Origin: an uncultured Bacilli bacterium
GTDB taxonomy: Bacteria > Bacillota_I > Bacilli_A > RF39 > UBA660
NCBI GenBank assembly: GCA_944333305.1
Contig: CALVKV010000071.1
Span: forward strand, 1 to 7,407
Reading direction: 5' to 3'
DNA length: 7,407 bases
Shown here piece after piece: positions 1 to 6,513 of the stretch. Position 1 is the stretch's first letter. The number at the start of each line of letters is the position of its first letter. The notes under the pieces were generated by a model. The model searched no databases. It was not told where the DNA came from and was given only the letters and a program-made list of their open reading frames with translations. A program made the position numbers and the translations under genes.

Positions 1-37
1 GATTACTTTAATTTTTACTATTCTATATTATGTAGAT

Positions 38-43
38 AGGAGA
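38..43 (+). promoter_or_regulatory. Ribosome binding site of the MBL-fold hydrolase gene
   Basis: AGGAGA lies six bases before the ATG at 49 and fixes that start; an in-frame TAG at 37-39 rules out a longer protein. The site overlaps possible 3' tails of an upstream gene, because two reading frames are open from the window edge (ending at 39 and 67). No convincing -35/-10 pair is visible in the 48 bases, so the gene may belong to an operon that starts outside the window. Confidence 0.8.
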
Positions 44-48
44 TATTT

Positions 49-585
49 ATGGAGATTAAAAAAATAGTAACAGGGGCATTAGAAGAGAATTGTTATGTAT
101 TAAGTAAGGATGGTACATGTCTAATTGTAGATCCCGGAAGTGATAGTAAAAATATTAAGGAACTAGTTGGTGATGATAAAATTATAGGAGTTTTAGTTAC
201 TCATGCTCATTTTGATCATATTGGGGCATTAAGAGACTTCTTGAATTCTAATAGAAGATTAAAAATATTTAAGAAAAGTAATCTTACTGATATGAAGGAA
301 ATTGAAGTTGGAACATTTAAATTTATTCCTATTTTTACGCCAGGACATAGTAGTGATTCAGTTACATTTTATTTTAAAGATGATAATGCAATGTTTGTAG
401 GCGATTTTGTTTTTAGAGATACAGTTGGTCGCTGTGATTTACCTACGGGAAGTAGTAGTGAGATGGATAAGTCTATTGCAAAAATAAAAGCTTATGATGA
501 TAATATAAATTTATATCCGGGGCACGGAGATGATACTACTTTAGGTAGAGAAAAACAATATAATTTATATTTTATGGAAAAATAA
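49..585 (+). CDS. MBL-fold metallo-hydrolase, glyoxalase II-like (YqgX-type), short form
   Basis: This is a cytoplasmic metallo-beta-lactamase-fold hydrolase of 178 residues, most like the small glyoxalase II-like proteins (Bacillus YqgX type) that hydrolyse thioesters such as S-lactoylglutathione analogues; the true substrate here is unknown. The dinuclear metal site is complete: THAHFDH at residues 51-57 gives H52, H54, D56 and H57, H100 sits in TPGHS, D119 in VGD, and H159 in the C-terminal YPGHG. The DLPTG (130-134) and GHGDDTT/GRE region are typical of the YqgX branch. Family members are usually about 205-215 residues. The shortening lies mainly between H57 and H100, where the loop is only 42 residues, while every ligand is kept, so it should be active. 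The next gene starts 15 bases downstream, suggesting co-transcription. The fold is certain; the specific enzyme name is less so. Confidence 0.9.
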   Translation: MEIKKIVTGALEENCYVLSKDGTCLIVDPGSDSKNIKELVGDDKIIGVLVTHAHFDHIGALRDFLNSNRRLKIFKKSNLTDMKEIEVGTFKFIPIFTPGHSSDSVTFYFKDDNAMFVGDFVFRDTVGRCDLPTGSSSEMDKSIAKIKAYDDNINLYPGHGDDTTLGREKQYNLYFMEK

Positions 586-600
586 AAAGAGGTGTAATTT

Positions 601-915
601 ATGTATATCGATTTAGTGGTATTAGTAGTTTTAATTTTAATAGTTATAATGTATTTTAGACGTTTTTCAAGCTTTGTTTACTTTGTAGCAATAGTTGATA
701 TATTTTTAAGAATATTAACATTTATTAAAAATAATATTGGTCTTCCTGACCTTGCTGCTGTTATTGATAATTATATACCTGAAAGTATTCTTGCTATTGT
801 TGGTAATTATACTGATGGAATTATTTTTACAATAATTGCTTGGGCTTATATTGTAATAATGTCTATATTCTTATTTTATAATACTAAATTCTTTATTAAA
901 AAGAAAAAAATATAG
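601..915 (+). CDS. Small integral membrane protein with three predicted helices, unknown function
   Basis: I do not recognise this 104-residue protein. Hydrophobic stretches at about residues 3-19, 24-42 and 72-93 look like three membrane helices. Arg20-Arg21 between helices 1 and 2 and the lysine-rich C-terminus (KKKK at 100-103) suggest, by the positive-inside rule, that the N-terminus is outside, the 43-71 loop is outside and the C-terminus is in the cytoplasm. There is no signal-peptide cleavage site or lipobox. The short Asp-then-hydrophobic N-terminus followed by an Arg-Arg turn faintly recalls CvpA-type proteins, but the similarity is too weak to name it. GAGGTG at 589-594 is a good ribosome site six bases before the ATG. 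It lies between the hydrolase and another unknown membrane-anchored protein, only 8 bases before the latter, so the two may work together at the membrane. Confidence 0.75.
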   Translation: MYIDLVVLVVLILIVIMYFRRFSSFVYFVAIVDIFLRILTFIKNNIGLPDLAAVIDNYIPESILAIVGNYTDGIIFTIIAWAYIVIMSIFLFYNTKFFIKKKKI

Positions 916-923
916 GAGGGATT

Positions 924-1571
924 ATGAAAAAGAAAAATACTTGGATAAAAGTAGTAATTGCTATTATTATTTTGGAGTTAGTTGTTGGTGGCATTATATT
1001 TGCATATAGAAAATTAAATGCAGGGGTAGATAATAGTATTTCTACTGATGATAAAGAAGTAGTTGATTTATATAAAAAGATTGCATACTATGATATAGAG
1101 TCACTTGATGTTATGAGCCCTAGAATTATGCTTTATTATGCTTATAAGAATAGTGATATTACTGAGTCTATAAATTGTGAGGTTGTAAATACTACTGATG
1201 ATACTTCGGGTTATAGTTGCGATGGTATTGCCTCTTTTGTTTCTTATGATACTTTGTCTAGCGAGGTTAAAGATATATATGGACCTAATGTTAATGTTGA
1301 GGCTGTATCTTTTGAAATTGATCCTAATCATTATGCCTTTTATGATGAGGGAATGGCAGGATATGCAATATATACAAAAGATGAAGAAGTTAGTGTAGAT
1401 CCAGTTAATTTGAATTTAGCAGATGCTACTTTAGATGATGATGAAAATATTATTTTAACTGTTGAAATATTAAATGGCATATATGGTACAGTAGAAGATA
1501 CTTATAATTTTACTTTTACTAAAGATGGAGATAATTATTATTTAACAAGTAAAGAGCTTGTTACAAGTTAG
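924..1571 (+). CDS. Membrane-anchored extracytoplasmic protein, unknown function
   Basis: This 215-residue protein is not recognised. Residues 2-9 are Lys-rich (KKKNTWIK), followed by a membrane helix at about 8-28 that carries a Glu at 18. There is no clear cleavage site and no lipobox Cys, so it is probably a single-pass protein with residues 29-215 outside the cell. The outer part is strongly acidic (many Asp/Glu, e.g. runs near residues 170-175), rich in Tyr and alternating beta-like segments. It holds two Cys, at 85 and 99, that could form a disulfide; both lie within the outer domain. The ribosome site GGAGGG (915-920) overlaps the previous gene's TAG stop, indicating translational coupling. 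Overlapping frames on both strands are shadows of this gene. A sensor, adhesin or envelope-assembly role is possible but nothing in the sequence decides it. Confidence 0.8.
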   Translation: MKKKNTWIKVVIAIIILELVVGGIIFAYRKLNAGVDNSISTDDKEVVDLYKKIAYYDIESLDVMSPRIMLYYAYKNSDITESINCEVVNTTDDTSGYSCDGIASFVSYDTLSSEVKDIYGPNVNVEAVSFEIDPNHYAFYDEGMAGYAIYTKDEEVSVDPVNLNLADATLDDDENIILTVEILNGIYGTVEDTYNFTFTKDGDNYYLTSKELVTS

Positions 1572-1575
1572 GAGG
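1571..1575 (+). promoter_or_regulatory. Ribosome binding site that sets the YqeY start
   Basis: GGAGG begins on the last base of the previous gene's TAG stop and lies six bases before ATG 1582. It shows that translation starts at 1582. The in-frame TTG at 1558 would begin inside the preceding coding sequence without a ribosome site and would add eight residues not found in the family. Confidence 0.85.
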
Positions 1576-1581
1576 AATATT

Positions 1582-2019
1582 ATGTTTGATAGAATAAAAA
1601 ATGATATGATTAAAGCGATGAAAGAACAAGATAAATTTAGACTTTCTGTTATTAGAATGATTAAAGCATCTGTTGATAAGGAGAGAATTGATAAAAAAAT
1701 AGAAATAACAGATGAAGTTGTTATAGATGTTCTTGCTAAAGAATTAAAAACTCGTGAAGAATCTAGATTAGAGTTTAGTAAAGCAGGTAGAACTGATTTA
1801 GTAGAAGATTTAGATAAAGAAATAGAAATTATTAAAGAATATCTACCAGAACCATTAACAGAAGAGGAAATAGATAAAATTATTAATGATGCCTTTAAAG
1901 AAACAGAAGCATCTTCTATAAAAGATATGGGTAAAGTAATGAAACTAGTTACTCCTAAAGTTAAAGGTAGATGTGATATGAAGGAAGTATCTAATAAAAT
2001 AAAAGAAAAATTAAGTTAA
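1582..2019 (+). CDS. yqeY: GatB/YqeY domain protein
   Basis: This protein of 145 residues is a stand-alone YqeY-family member, resembling the C-terminal domain of the GatB subunit of Asp-tRNA/Glu-tRNA amidotransferase, a helical module that binds tRNA. The cellular role of free YqeY is not settled; it is thought to act on tRNA or a tRNA-bound complex in the cytoplasm. Family hallmarks are all present: the LSVIRMIKAS helix (21-30), EFSKAGRTDLV (64-74), the EIEIIKEYLP segment (80-89) that ends the helical part, then the tail domain with ASSIKDMGKVMK (110-121) and PKVKGRCD (125-132). The usual length of about 147 residues agrees with the ATG start at 1582. It is the last gene before a strong terminator and is likely co-transcribed with the three genes upstream. 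In Bacillus yqeY sits beside rpsU; that partner is not seen here. Confidence 0.95.
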   Translation: MFDRIKNDMIKAMKEQDKFRLSVIRMIKASVDKERIDKKIEITDEVVIDVLAKELKTREESRLEFSKAGRTDLVEDLDKEIEIIKEYLPEPLTEEEIDKIINDAFKETEASSIKDMGKVMKLVTPKVKGRCDMKEVSNKIKEKLS

Positions 2020-2020
2020 T

Positions 2021-2049
2021 TTAACTGTCCTTTCTACATATTCTATAAG
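2021..2049 (+). promoter_or_regulatory. Possible promoter overlapping the terminator
   Basis: TTAACT (2021-2026) and TATAAG (2044-2049) are 17 bases apart and match the sigma-A boxes at 4 of 6 and 5 of 6 positions. A start near 2056 would give a leader of about 13 bases that lacks the left arm of the hairpin, but also most of the AAAGGA site. In such AT-rich DNA this match may be chance. Confidence 0.3.
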
Positions 2050-2065
2050 AGAAAGGACGGTTTTT
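2023..2065 (+). terminator. Rho-independent terminator after yqeY that embeds the next gene's ribosome site
   Basis: The left arm 2023-2035 pairs with 2050-2062 (13 pairs including one G-U) around a 14-base loop and is followed by a T-rich run, so it is a convincing intrinsic terminator. The right arm contains AAAGGA (2052-2057), the only plausible Shine-Dalgarno for the gene starting at 2069. Read-through RNA would therefore hide that site in the stem, and the hairpin may also limit translation. Confidence 0.85.
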
Positions 2066-2068
2066 ATT

Positions 2069-2773
2069 ATGAAGATTATCGCTCATAAAAGTAATTTGTA
2101 TAATAATAAAACATTTATAGAAAGTGTTAATAGTTTAGAAGGACTAACAGGTGTTATGTTAGATATAGTTATGACTAAAGATAAGAAAGTGTTAGTGTTT
2201 TCACCTGTAACTACTAATAAGATAACTATTAATACAATACAAAATAATAATTTAAATGAATTAACTTATTATGATATTTTAACATTGGATGATGCTCTTA
2301 ATATGTTAAATAACTTTAAAGGGAAAATTATTATTAACTTATTACCTTTGAATGAAGCGTTACTTATAGAAGATTATCAAAAAATAGTTTCTAATAATTT
2401 AAGTTATACTGAAGAAGTTAAGAAGGTAACAGATAAATTTCCTAATTTAAATATTTATGTTTGTAGTAGTAGTTATAATCTTTTATATCAAATTATTAGA
2501 GTGTTTACTAATAGAAAAAATGGGGTAGTTTTAAGTGAAGATAGTGGTAGTTATATAGATGTTGATTTTTATATCTTTATACCTAGTATGTTAAACGAGA
2601 AAATAATGGCTGAACAGCTAAGTATAGGTAAAGAAGTTATGATTATAATGGAAGATGCAGATGATATATCTATTGTGTTAAATTTTTTAGAAAATAATAG
2701 AGCTAATAAAGAAAATTATCAATATATTACAAATCATGCAAAAATATTTTATTATTCAGTTAATAATATATAG
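2069..2773 (+). CDS. Glycerophosphodiester phosphodiesterase-fold protein, probably catalytically degenerate
   Basis: This cytoplasmic protein of 234 residues has the layout of a GDPD-type TIM-barrel phosphodiesterase. Real enzymes cut glycerophosphodiesters to glycerol-3-phosphate and an alcohol. The N-terminus KIIAHKS matches the usual strand-1 motif with AHRG, keeping His6 but replacing Arg with Lys and Gly with Ser. Residues 28-46 match the second block (G-x-E-x-D ... TKD ... H-D): Asp32 and TKD (36-38) remain, but the metal-binding Glu is Met30 and the catalytic His-Asp pair is Ser45-Pro46. Downstream, strands such as KIIINLLP (86-93) and EVMIIMED sit where further barrel strands are expected, yet the family's E-x-K type motif is not seen. 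Length is normal (230-250). No signal peptide is present. The match of the first residues to the family fixes the ATG at 2069. It is best read as a pseudo-enzyme or a highly diverged member; confidence in the fold is moderate and in loss of the classical activity fair. Confidence 0.7.
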   Translation: MKIIAHKSNLYNNKTFIESVNSLEGLTGVMLDIVMTKDKKVLVFSPVTTNKITINTIQNNNLNELTYYDILTLDDALNMLNNFKGKIIINLLPLNEALLIEDYQKIVSNNLSYTEEVKKVTDKFPNLNIYVCSSSYNLLYQIIRVFTNRKNGVVLSEDSGSYIDVDFYIFIPSMLNEKIMAEQLSIGKEVMIIMEDADDISIVLNFLENNRANKENYQYITNHAKIFYYSVNNI

Positions 2774-2787
2774 GAATAGGAAGTTGT

Positions 2788-2792
2788 AGGTG
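2788..2792 (+). promoter_or_regulatory. Ribosome binding site of the RNase HII fusion gene
   Basis: AGGTG lies five bases before ATG 2798. An in-frame TAG at 2777-2779 bars any longer form. This matters because it places the start before the extra N-terminal domain: there is no further in-frame ATG until residue 190, inside the RNase HII core. Confidence 0.7.
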
Positions 2793-2797
2793 TAGTT

Positions 2798-3781
2798 ATG
2801 ACTAAAGAAGAAATATTTAAAGAGTTAGAGAAATTAGATTTGCCAAAAGAGGAATATATAGTAATTAGTGGGGCAAGTTTAGTATGTCAAGATATAATAG
2901 ATGAAACAGATGATATAGATTTAACTTGCTCAAAAGACTTTTATGATAATTTAGATTGGTCTACTAGAATAGGAGCTTTTGGAGTAGAAGTAAAATATAA
3001 AGATTATTTTGAGATAGGTTATAACTTATATGAATATCAAGATGTAGTTTTAATTAATAATTATAGATTCTTATCATTAGAGGATTGCTTAGAGATAAAG
3101 AAAAGATTAAATAGACCTAAAGATAAGAAACTAATCAAAGAATTAGAATTAAAAGTATGTCTTAGTGATAATTATTATTTTGAAAGAAAATTAAGAGAAG
3201 AAGGAATAAACTTTATCGCTGGAGTTGATGAAGTAGGAAGAGGCCCTTTAGTAGGACCAGTTGTTGCTGCTTGTGTTGTTTTACCTGAACATTTTAGTCT
3301 AGAAGGGTTAACTGATTCTAAAAAACTTAGTGAAAAGAAGCGGGAGTATTTTTATGATGAGATTATGAGACAAGCTTTAGGAGTAGGTGTTGGTATTATA
3401 TCAGAAAAAGTAATAGATGAAGTTAATATTTATGAAGCGACAAAGCTAGCGATGAGGGAAGCGATTGATAATTGTTCTTGCAAGATAGAACATATTTTAA
3501 TAGACGCAATGAAACTTGATATAGATACTCCTACAACTTCTATTGTTAAAGGAGATTTAAAAAGTATTACTATAAGTGCCGCTAGTGTTATTGCTAAAGT
3601 AACAAGAGATAGAATGCTAGATGAACTAGATAGTAAATATCCTATGTATGACTTTAAAAATAATAAAGGTTATCCTACTAAGAAACATTTAGAAGCCATA
3701 AAAAAATATGGTATTTTGGATGAACATAGAAAGAGTTTCGGGCCAGTAAGTGAATATTTGGAAACAGTTAATAATAATTAA
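2798..3781 (+). CDS. rnhB: Ribonuclease HII with fused N-terminal nucleotidyltransferase-like domain
   Basis: RNase HII cuts RNA in RNA-DNA hybrids and starts removal of single ribonucleotides from DNA. The 327-residue protein has a complete RNase HII core from about residue 126: [14 protein letters not shown] (142-155) gives D144, E145 and the GRG ribonucleotide-sensing motif, D236 is in LIDA, D253 in VKGD, followed by [12 protein letters not shown] (260-271) and NKGYPTKKH with Tyr292. All four catalytic acids are kept. Residues 1-120 are not the short extension seen in Bacillus. They read like a small nucleotidyltransferase-fold domain: [10 protein letters not shown] (20-29), then TDDIDL (37-42) with the D39-x-D41 pair, and a tail [31 protein letters not shown] segment (83-109) as in stand-alone members. 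Normal RnhB is about 200-260 residues. The frame is continuous with no internal start before residue 190, so the fusion appears real. The kinase gene follows after 11 bases. The RNase HII call is certain; the N-terminal fold is inferred from motifs. Confidence 0.95.
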   Translation: MTKEEIFKELEKLDLPKEEYIVISGASLVCQDIIDETDDIDLTCSKDFYDNLDWSTRIGAFGVEVKYKDYFEIGYNLYEYQDVVLINNYRFLSLEDCLEIKKRLNRPKDKKLIKELELKVCLSDNYYFERKLREEGINFIAGVDEVGRGPLVGPVVAACVVLPEHFSLEGLTDSKKLSEKKREYFYDEIMRQALGVGVGIISEKVIDEVNIYEATKLAMREAIDNCSCKIEHILIDAMKLDIDTPTTSIVKGDLKSITISAASVIAKVTRDRMLDELDSKYPMYDFKNNKGYPTKKHLEAIKKYGILDEHRKSFGPVSEYLETVNNN

Positions 3782-3792
3782 GAGGAGAAATA

Positions 3793-4452
3793 ATGCTAGA
3801 TATAGATAAAGAAATAGAAATTTTAACTAAAGAAATAAGTAAAGCAGAAAAGTATGAGGTACCTTTTTTAATAATTATCTCAGGAGATCCTGGATCAGGT
3901 AAAACTTTACTAGCTTGGAATCTATCTAAATATCTTAAAATTGTTTGTCTTAGTAATGATTATATTAGAAATAAAATATATCAAAAGGGAATACAAAAAA
4001 ACGAGAGGACAAGAATAGAAGTAGAAAAGCTTGTTAAAGAGATTGCTTATAAAAGAATAGATAAACTTTTTAGTTCAAGAACTTCTTTTGTCTATGATAT
4101 GAATGTTAATAATAAGAATCAGTTAGATGAATGGAGAAAGTATGCTAGTGAAAATAATTATAAGCTTATTAGGATTAAAATTAATTCTAAAGATATAGAT
4201 AATATTAAAAGAGTAGGAGAAAGAAAATTAGATTATAATAAAAGTAATAATCTTGTAATAGGTGATAATGCGTTCTATGGTAATAGTTTTAAAGAAGAAG
4301 AGTACTTTAAAATTAAAGATAGAAAGCCACTTGAATTAACTGATAATGACTTTGATTATATAATTGATAATAATATGAGTAAAGAAGAATATTTAGAAAA
4401 AATTATAAATATAGTGGAAGATATAAGATTAAAAATGTTGACAAAGAACTGA
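3793..4452 (+). CDS. P-loop ATP-binding kinase-like protein (AAA_33 / polynucleotide kinase / zeta-toxin type)
   Basis: This cytoplasmic protein of 219 residues is a P-loop phosphotransferase. After a helical lead-in (1-22), strand FLIIISG runs into a textbook Walker A, GDPGSGKT (31-38). The following LSNDYIRN (53-60) matches the D-x-x-R element of AAA_33 kinases such as polynucleotide kinase, where the Asp (here D56) activates the acceptor hydroxyl. FVYDMNVNN (about 97-105) looks like the Walker B-type strand, and the later NIKRVGERK stretch supplies lid Arg/Lys residues. The C-terminal NDFDYIIDN is also usual for the family. The substrate cannot be told: nucleic-acid 5'-hydroxyl, a nucleotide sugar (zeta toxin) or a small molecule are all possible. 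No antitoxin-like gene is adjacent, which weighs against a zeta toxin system. GGAG at 3784-3787 lies five bases before the ATG. The gap to rnhB is 11 bases, so the pair is likely one operon. The topA promoter starts inside its last codons. Confidence 0.8.
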   Translation: MLDIDKEIEILTKEISKAEKYEVPFLIIISGDPGSGKTLLAWNLSKYLKIVCLSNDYIRNKIYQKGIQKNERTRIEVEKLVKEIAYKRIDKLFSSRTSFVYDMNVNNKNQLDEWRKYASENNYKLIRIKINSKDIDNIKRVGERKLDYNKSNNLVIGDNAFYGNSFKEEEYFKIKDRKPLELTDNDFDYIIDNNMSKEEYLEKIINIVEDIRLKMLTKN

Positions 4453-4466
4453 TTGTAATGTATAAA
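4438..4466 (+). promoter_or_regulatory. Sigma-A type promoter of topA
   Basis: A perfect TTGACA (4438-4443) and TATAAA (4461-4466) are separated by 17 bases, matching 11 of 12 consensus positions. The expected start near 4473 leaves a leader of about 16 bases that includes the topA ribosome site AAGGG (4479-4483). The -35 box lies within the last codons of the kinase gene. This gives topA its own supply apart from the upstream genes; in other bacteria topA promoters respond to supercoiling, which the sequence alone cannot show. Confidence 0.8.
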
Positions 4467-4488
4467 TTTGTATGAAAGAAGGGATTAG

Positions 4489-6513
4489 ATGTCTAAAAAC
4501 TTAGTGATAGTGGAAAGTCCTAGTAAAAGTAAAACTATTGAAAAATACTTAGGTAATGATTATAAAGTAGTGGCTAGTCAAGGTCATATAAGAGATTTAG
4601 CTACTAGCGGGCCTTTAGGACTTGGTGTTGATATAGAAAATGGATTTAAGCCTAATTATGTTCCTTTAAAGGGAAAGAAAAAGATTATTAGTTCTTTAAA
4701 AAAAGATGTCAAAGATGCAACTCACATAATACTTGCAACCGACCCTGATCGTGAGGGGGAAGCGATTTCTTGGCATTTAAAGGAAGCTTTAGGAATCAAA
4801 GATAATGATTATGATAGAGTACTTTTTCATGAAATTACTAAAGACAAAGTACTAGATGCCATTAAACATCCTACTAAAATAGATGATAACTTAGTTAAGA
4901 GTCAAGAAACTAGAAGGATACTTGATAGGATAATAGGTTTTAGATTATCTAAGCTATTACAATCTAAAATAAAGGCTAAAAGTGCGGGACGTGTTCAAAG
5001 TGTAGCTTTAAAACTTATTGTCGATAGAGAACGCGAAATAGAGGCTTTTGTACCAGAAGAATACTTTACGATTACAGCTATTATCGAAGATACAGAGGCA
5101 AGTCTTTTTAAATATAAAGACGAAGAGATAAAGTTACATAATGAGGCTGAAGCTAATGAAGTATTAGAGTCACTTGGTGATGATTATAATTTAAATAGTA
5201 TAGAGAAAAAGAAAAGAAAGAAAGCTAGTAGGGCTCCTTTTATAACATCAACTCTTCAACAAGAAGCTTCTACTAAGTTAGGCTTTACTGCTAAAAAGAC
5301 TATGTCTATCGCTCAGAAATTATATGAAGGAATAGATTTAGGTGATGAGACAGTTGGTCTTATTACTTATATGAGAACTGACTCTATTAGACTTTCTGAT
5401 GAGTTTGTAGGTAGTGCGTTTCATTATATAGAAGAGAACTTTGGTAAAAAGTATATTGGCTATACTAAACATGCTAAAAAAACAGATAATGTTCAAGATG
5501 CACATGAAGGAATTAGACCTACTAGTATATTAAGAGAACCTTTAAAAGTAAAACAATATCTATCAAATGATGAGTTTAAACTTTATAGTCTAATTTATAA
5601 AAGAGCATTAGCTTCGCTTATGGCAGATGCTATTATGGATAGTACAACTTTAATATTTAATAACAATGATTATAAATTTAAAGCGACTGGAAGTATTTTA
5701 AACTTTGATGGTTACTTAAAAGTATATAGTGATTATGAGAAAAATGAAGATAAAATTATTCCTGAACTTATAGAAGGTAATAATTATAAAGCTAGTGATA
5801 TATTAAGTGAACAACATTTTACTAAACCACCTGCTAGGTATACAGAAGCTAAGTTAATTAAAGAGATGGAAGACTTAGGAATAGGGCGCCCTTCTACATA
5901 TGCTAAAACTATTGATACTATTAAAGAACGAGGCTATGTAAAAATAGAAGATAAAAAGTTTGTACCTACAGAAATAGGAATAGAAACAACTGATAAACTA
6001 CAAGAGTTCTTTAGTGATATTATAAATGTAGAATACACTAAAAATATGGAAGAAGAACTTGATAATATAGCTGATGGCAATTTAGTTTGGAATGAAGTTT
6101 TAAAAGAGTTTTATGATGTCTTCGAACCACGTGTTAAAAAAGCATTTAGTGATATGGAGAAAAAGGAAGCAGAAGAAACTGGAGAATTGTGTCCAGATTG
6201 TGGTAGTCCTTTAGTTAAAAGACAAGGCCGTTATGGAGAGTTTGTCGCTTGTTCTAATTATCCAGAATGTAAATATGTTAAAAAGTCTGAAAAACAAGTA
6301 ATAGAAGTATGCAATTGTCTTAAATGTGATGGTAAAATCCTAGAGAGGAAAACGAGGCGCGGTAGAACTTTCTATGGTTGTAGTAACTTTCCTAAATGTA
6401 AAGAAGCTTTTTGGGATAAACCAATAGGGGAGAACTGTCCAAAATGTGGAGAGATGTTAGTGGAAAAAGATAACAAAATAAAATGTAGTAAATGTGATTA
6501 TGAAAAAGCCTAA
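4489..6513 (+). CDS. topA: DNA topoisomerase I (type IA)
   Basis: This enzyme relaxes negative supercoils by cutting and passing one DNA strand through a transient 5'-phosphotyrosyl link. The 674 residues have the full bacterial layout. The TOPRIM domain (1 to about 140) holds VIVESPSKSKT with E9 and ATDPDREGEA with the D85, D87, E89 magnesium site. The central gate domains follow, with RIIGFRLSKLL and SAGRVQSVAL around 147-175 and the active-site YMRTDS, Tyr294 with Arg296. Later come QDAHEGIRPT and KPPARYTEAKLIKEME plus GIGRPSTYA. Three C-terminal four-cysteine zinc ribbons follow: C568/C571/C588/C594, C610/C613/C631/C637 (with an extra C608) and C650/C653/C666/C669. Bacillus TopA is about 690 residues, so this one is complete. 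AAGGG lies five bases before the ATG. It has its own promoter and a terminator that overlaps its stop codon. The usual neighbour dprA is absent from the space upstream. Confidence 0.98.
   Translation: MSKNLVIVESPSKSKTIEKYLGNDYKVVASQGHIRDLATSGPLGLGVDIENGFKPNYVPLKGKKKIISSLKKDVKDATHIILATDPDREGEAISWHLKEALGIKDNDYDRVLFHEITKDKVLDAIKHPTKIDDNLVKSQETRRILDRIIGFRLSKLLQSKIKAKSAGRVQSVALKLIVDREREIEAFVPEEYFTITAIIEDTEASLFKYKDEEIKLHNEAEANEVLESLGDDYNLNSIEKKKRKKASRAPFITSTLQQEASTKLGFTAKKTMSIAQKLYEGIDLGDETVGLITYMRTDSIRLSDEFVGSAFHYIEENFGKKYIGYTKHAKKTDNVQDAHEGIRPTSILREPLKVKQYLSNDEFKLYSLIYKRALASLMADAIMDSTTLIFNNNDYKFKATGSILNFDGYLKVYSDYEKNEDKIIPELIEGNNYKASDILSEQHFTKPPARYTEAKLIKEMEDLGIGRPSTYAKTIDTIKERGYVKIEDKKFVPTEIGIETTDKLQEFFSDIINVEYTKNMEEELDNIADGNLVWNEVLKEFYDVFEPRVKKAFSDMEKKEAEETGELCPDCGSPLVKRQGRYGEFVACSNYPECKYVKKSEKQVIEVCNCLKCDGKILERKTRRGRTFYGCSNFPKCKEAFWDKPIGENCPKCGEMLVEKDNKIKCSKCDYEKA

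Noticed and set aside
24..31. TATATT/TATTAT as a -10 box for the first gene
   Set aside because: No -35 match at any suitable spacing; expected by chance in such AT-rich sequence.
1..67. Possible 3' tail of an upstream gene (open frames ending with TAG at 39 or TAG at 67)
   Set aside because: Two frames are open from the edge and both are too short to judge; the one ending at 67 reads like a hydrophobic tail with a basic end, but any AT-rich DNA gives such a pattern.
1101..1331. Open frame on the minus strand
   Set aside because: It lies fully inside the 924-1571 gene, lacks a good ribosome site and has the Ile/Asn/Arg-rich composition of an antisense shadow.
1198..1398. Open + strand frame inside the 924-1571 gene
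   Set aside because: Met/Leu-rich out-of-frame shadow without a ribosome site.
1558..1581. Upstream TTG start for yqeY
   Set aside because: It lies inside the preceding coding sequence without a ribosome site, while GGAGG precedes the ATG at 1582 and family length agrees with that ATG.
3793..4452. Zeta-type toxin of a toxin-antitoxin pair
   Set aside because: Walker A and general fold fit, but no small antitoxin gene is adjacent and the gene sits among housekeeping genes; kept only as one family possibility.
4447..4458. Mycoplasma code (TGA as Trp) extending the kinase by two residues to TAA
   Set aside because: The extension alone is uninformative, but no in-frame TGA occurs within any gene and Trp is written TGG, so the standard code is preferred.
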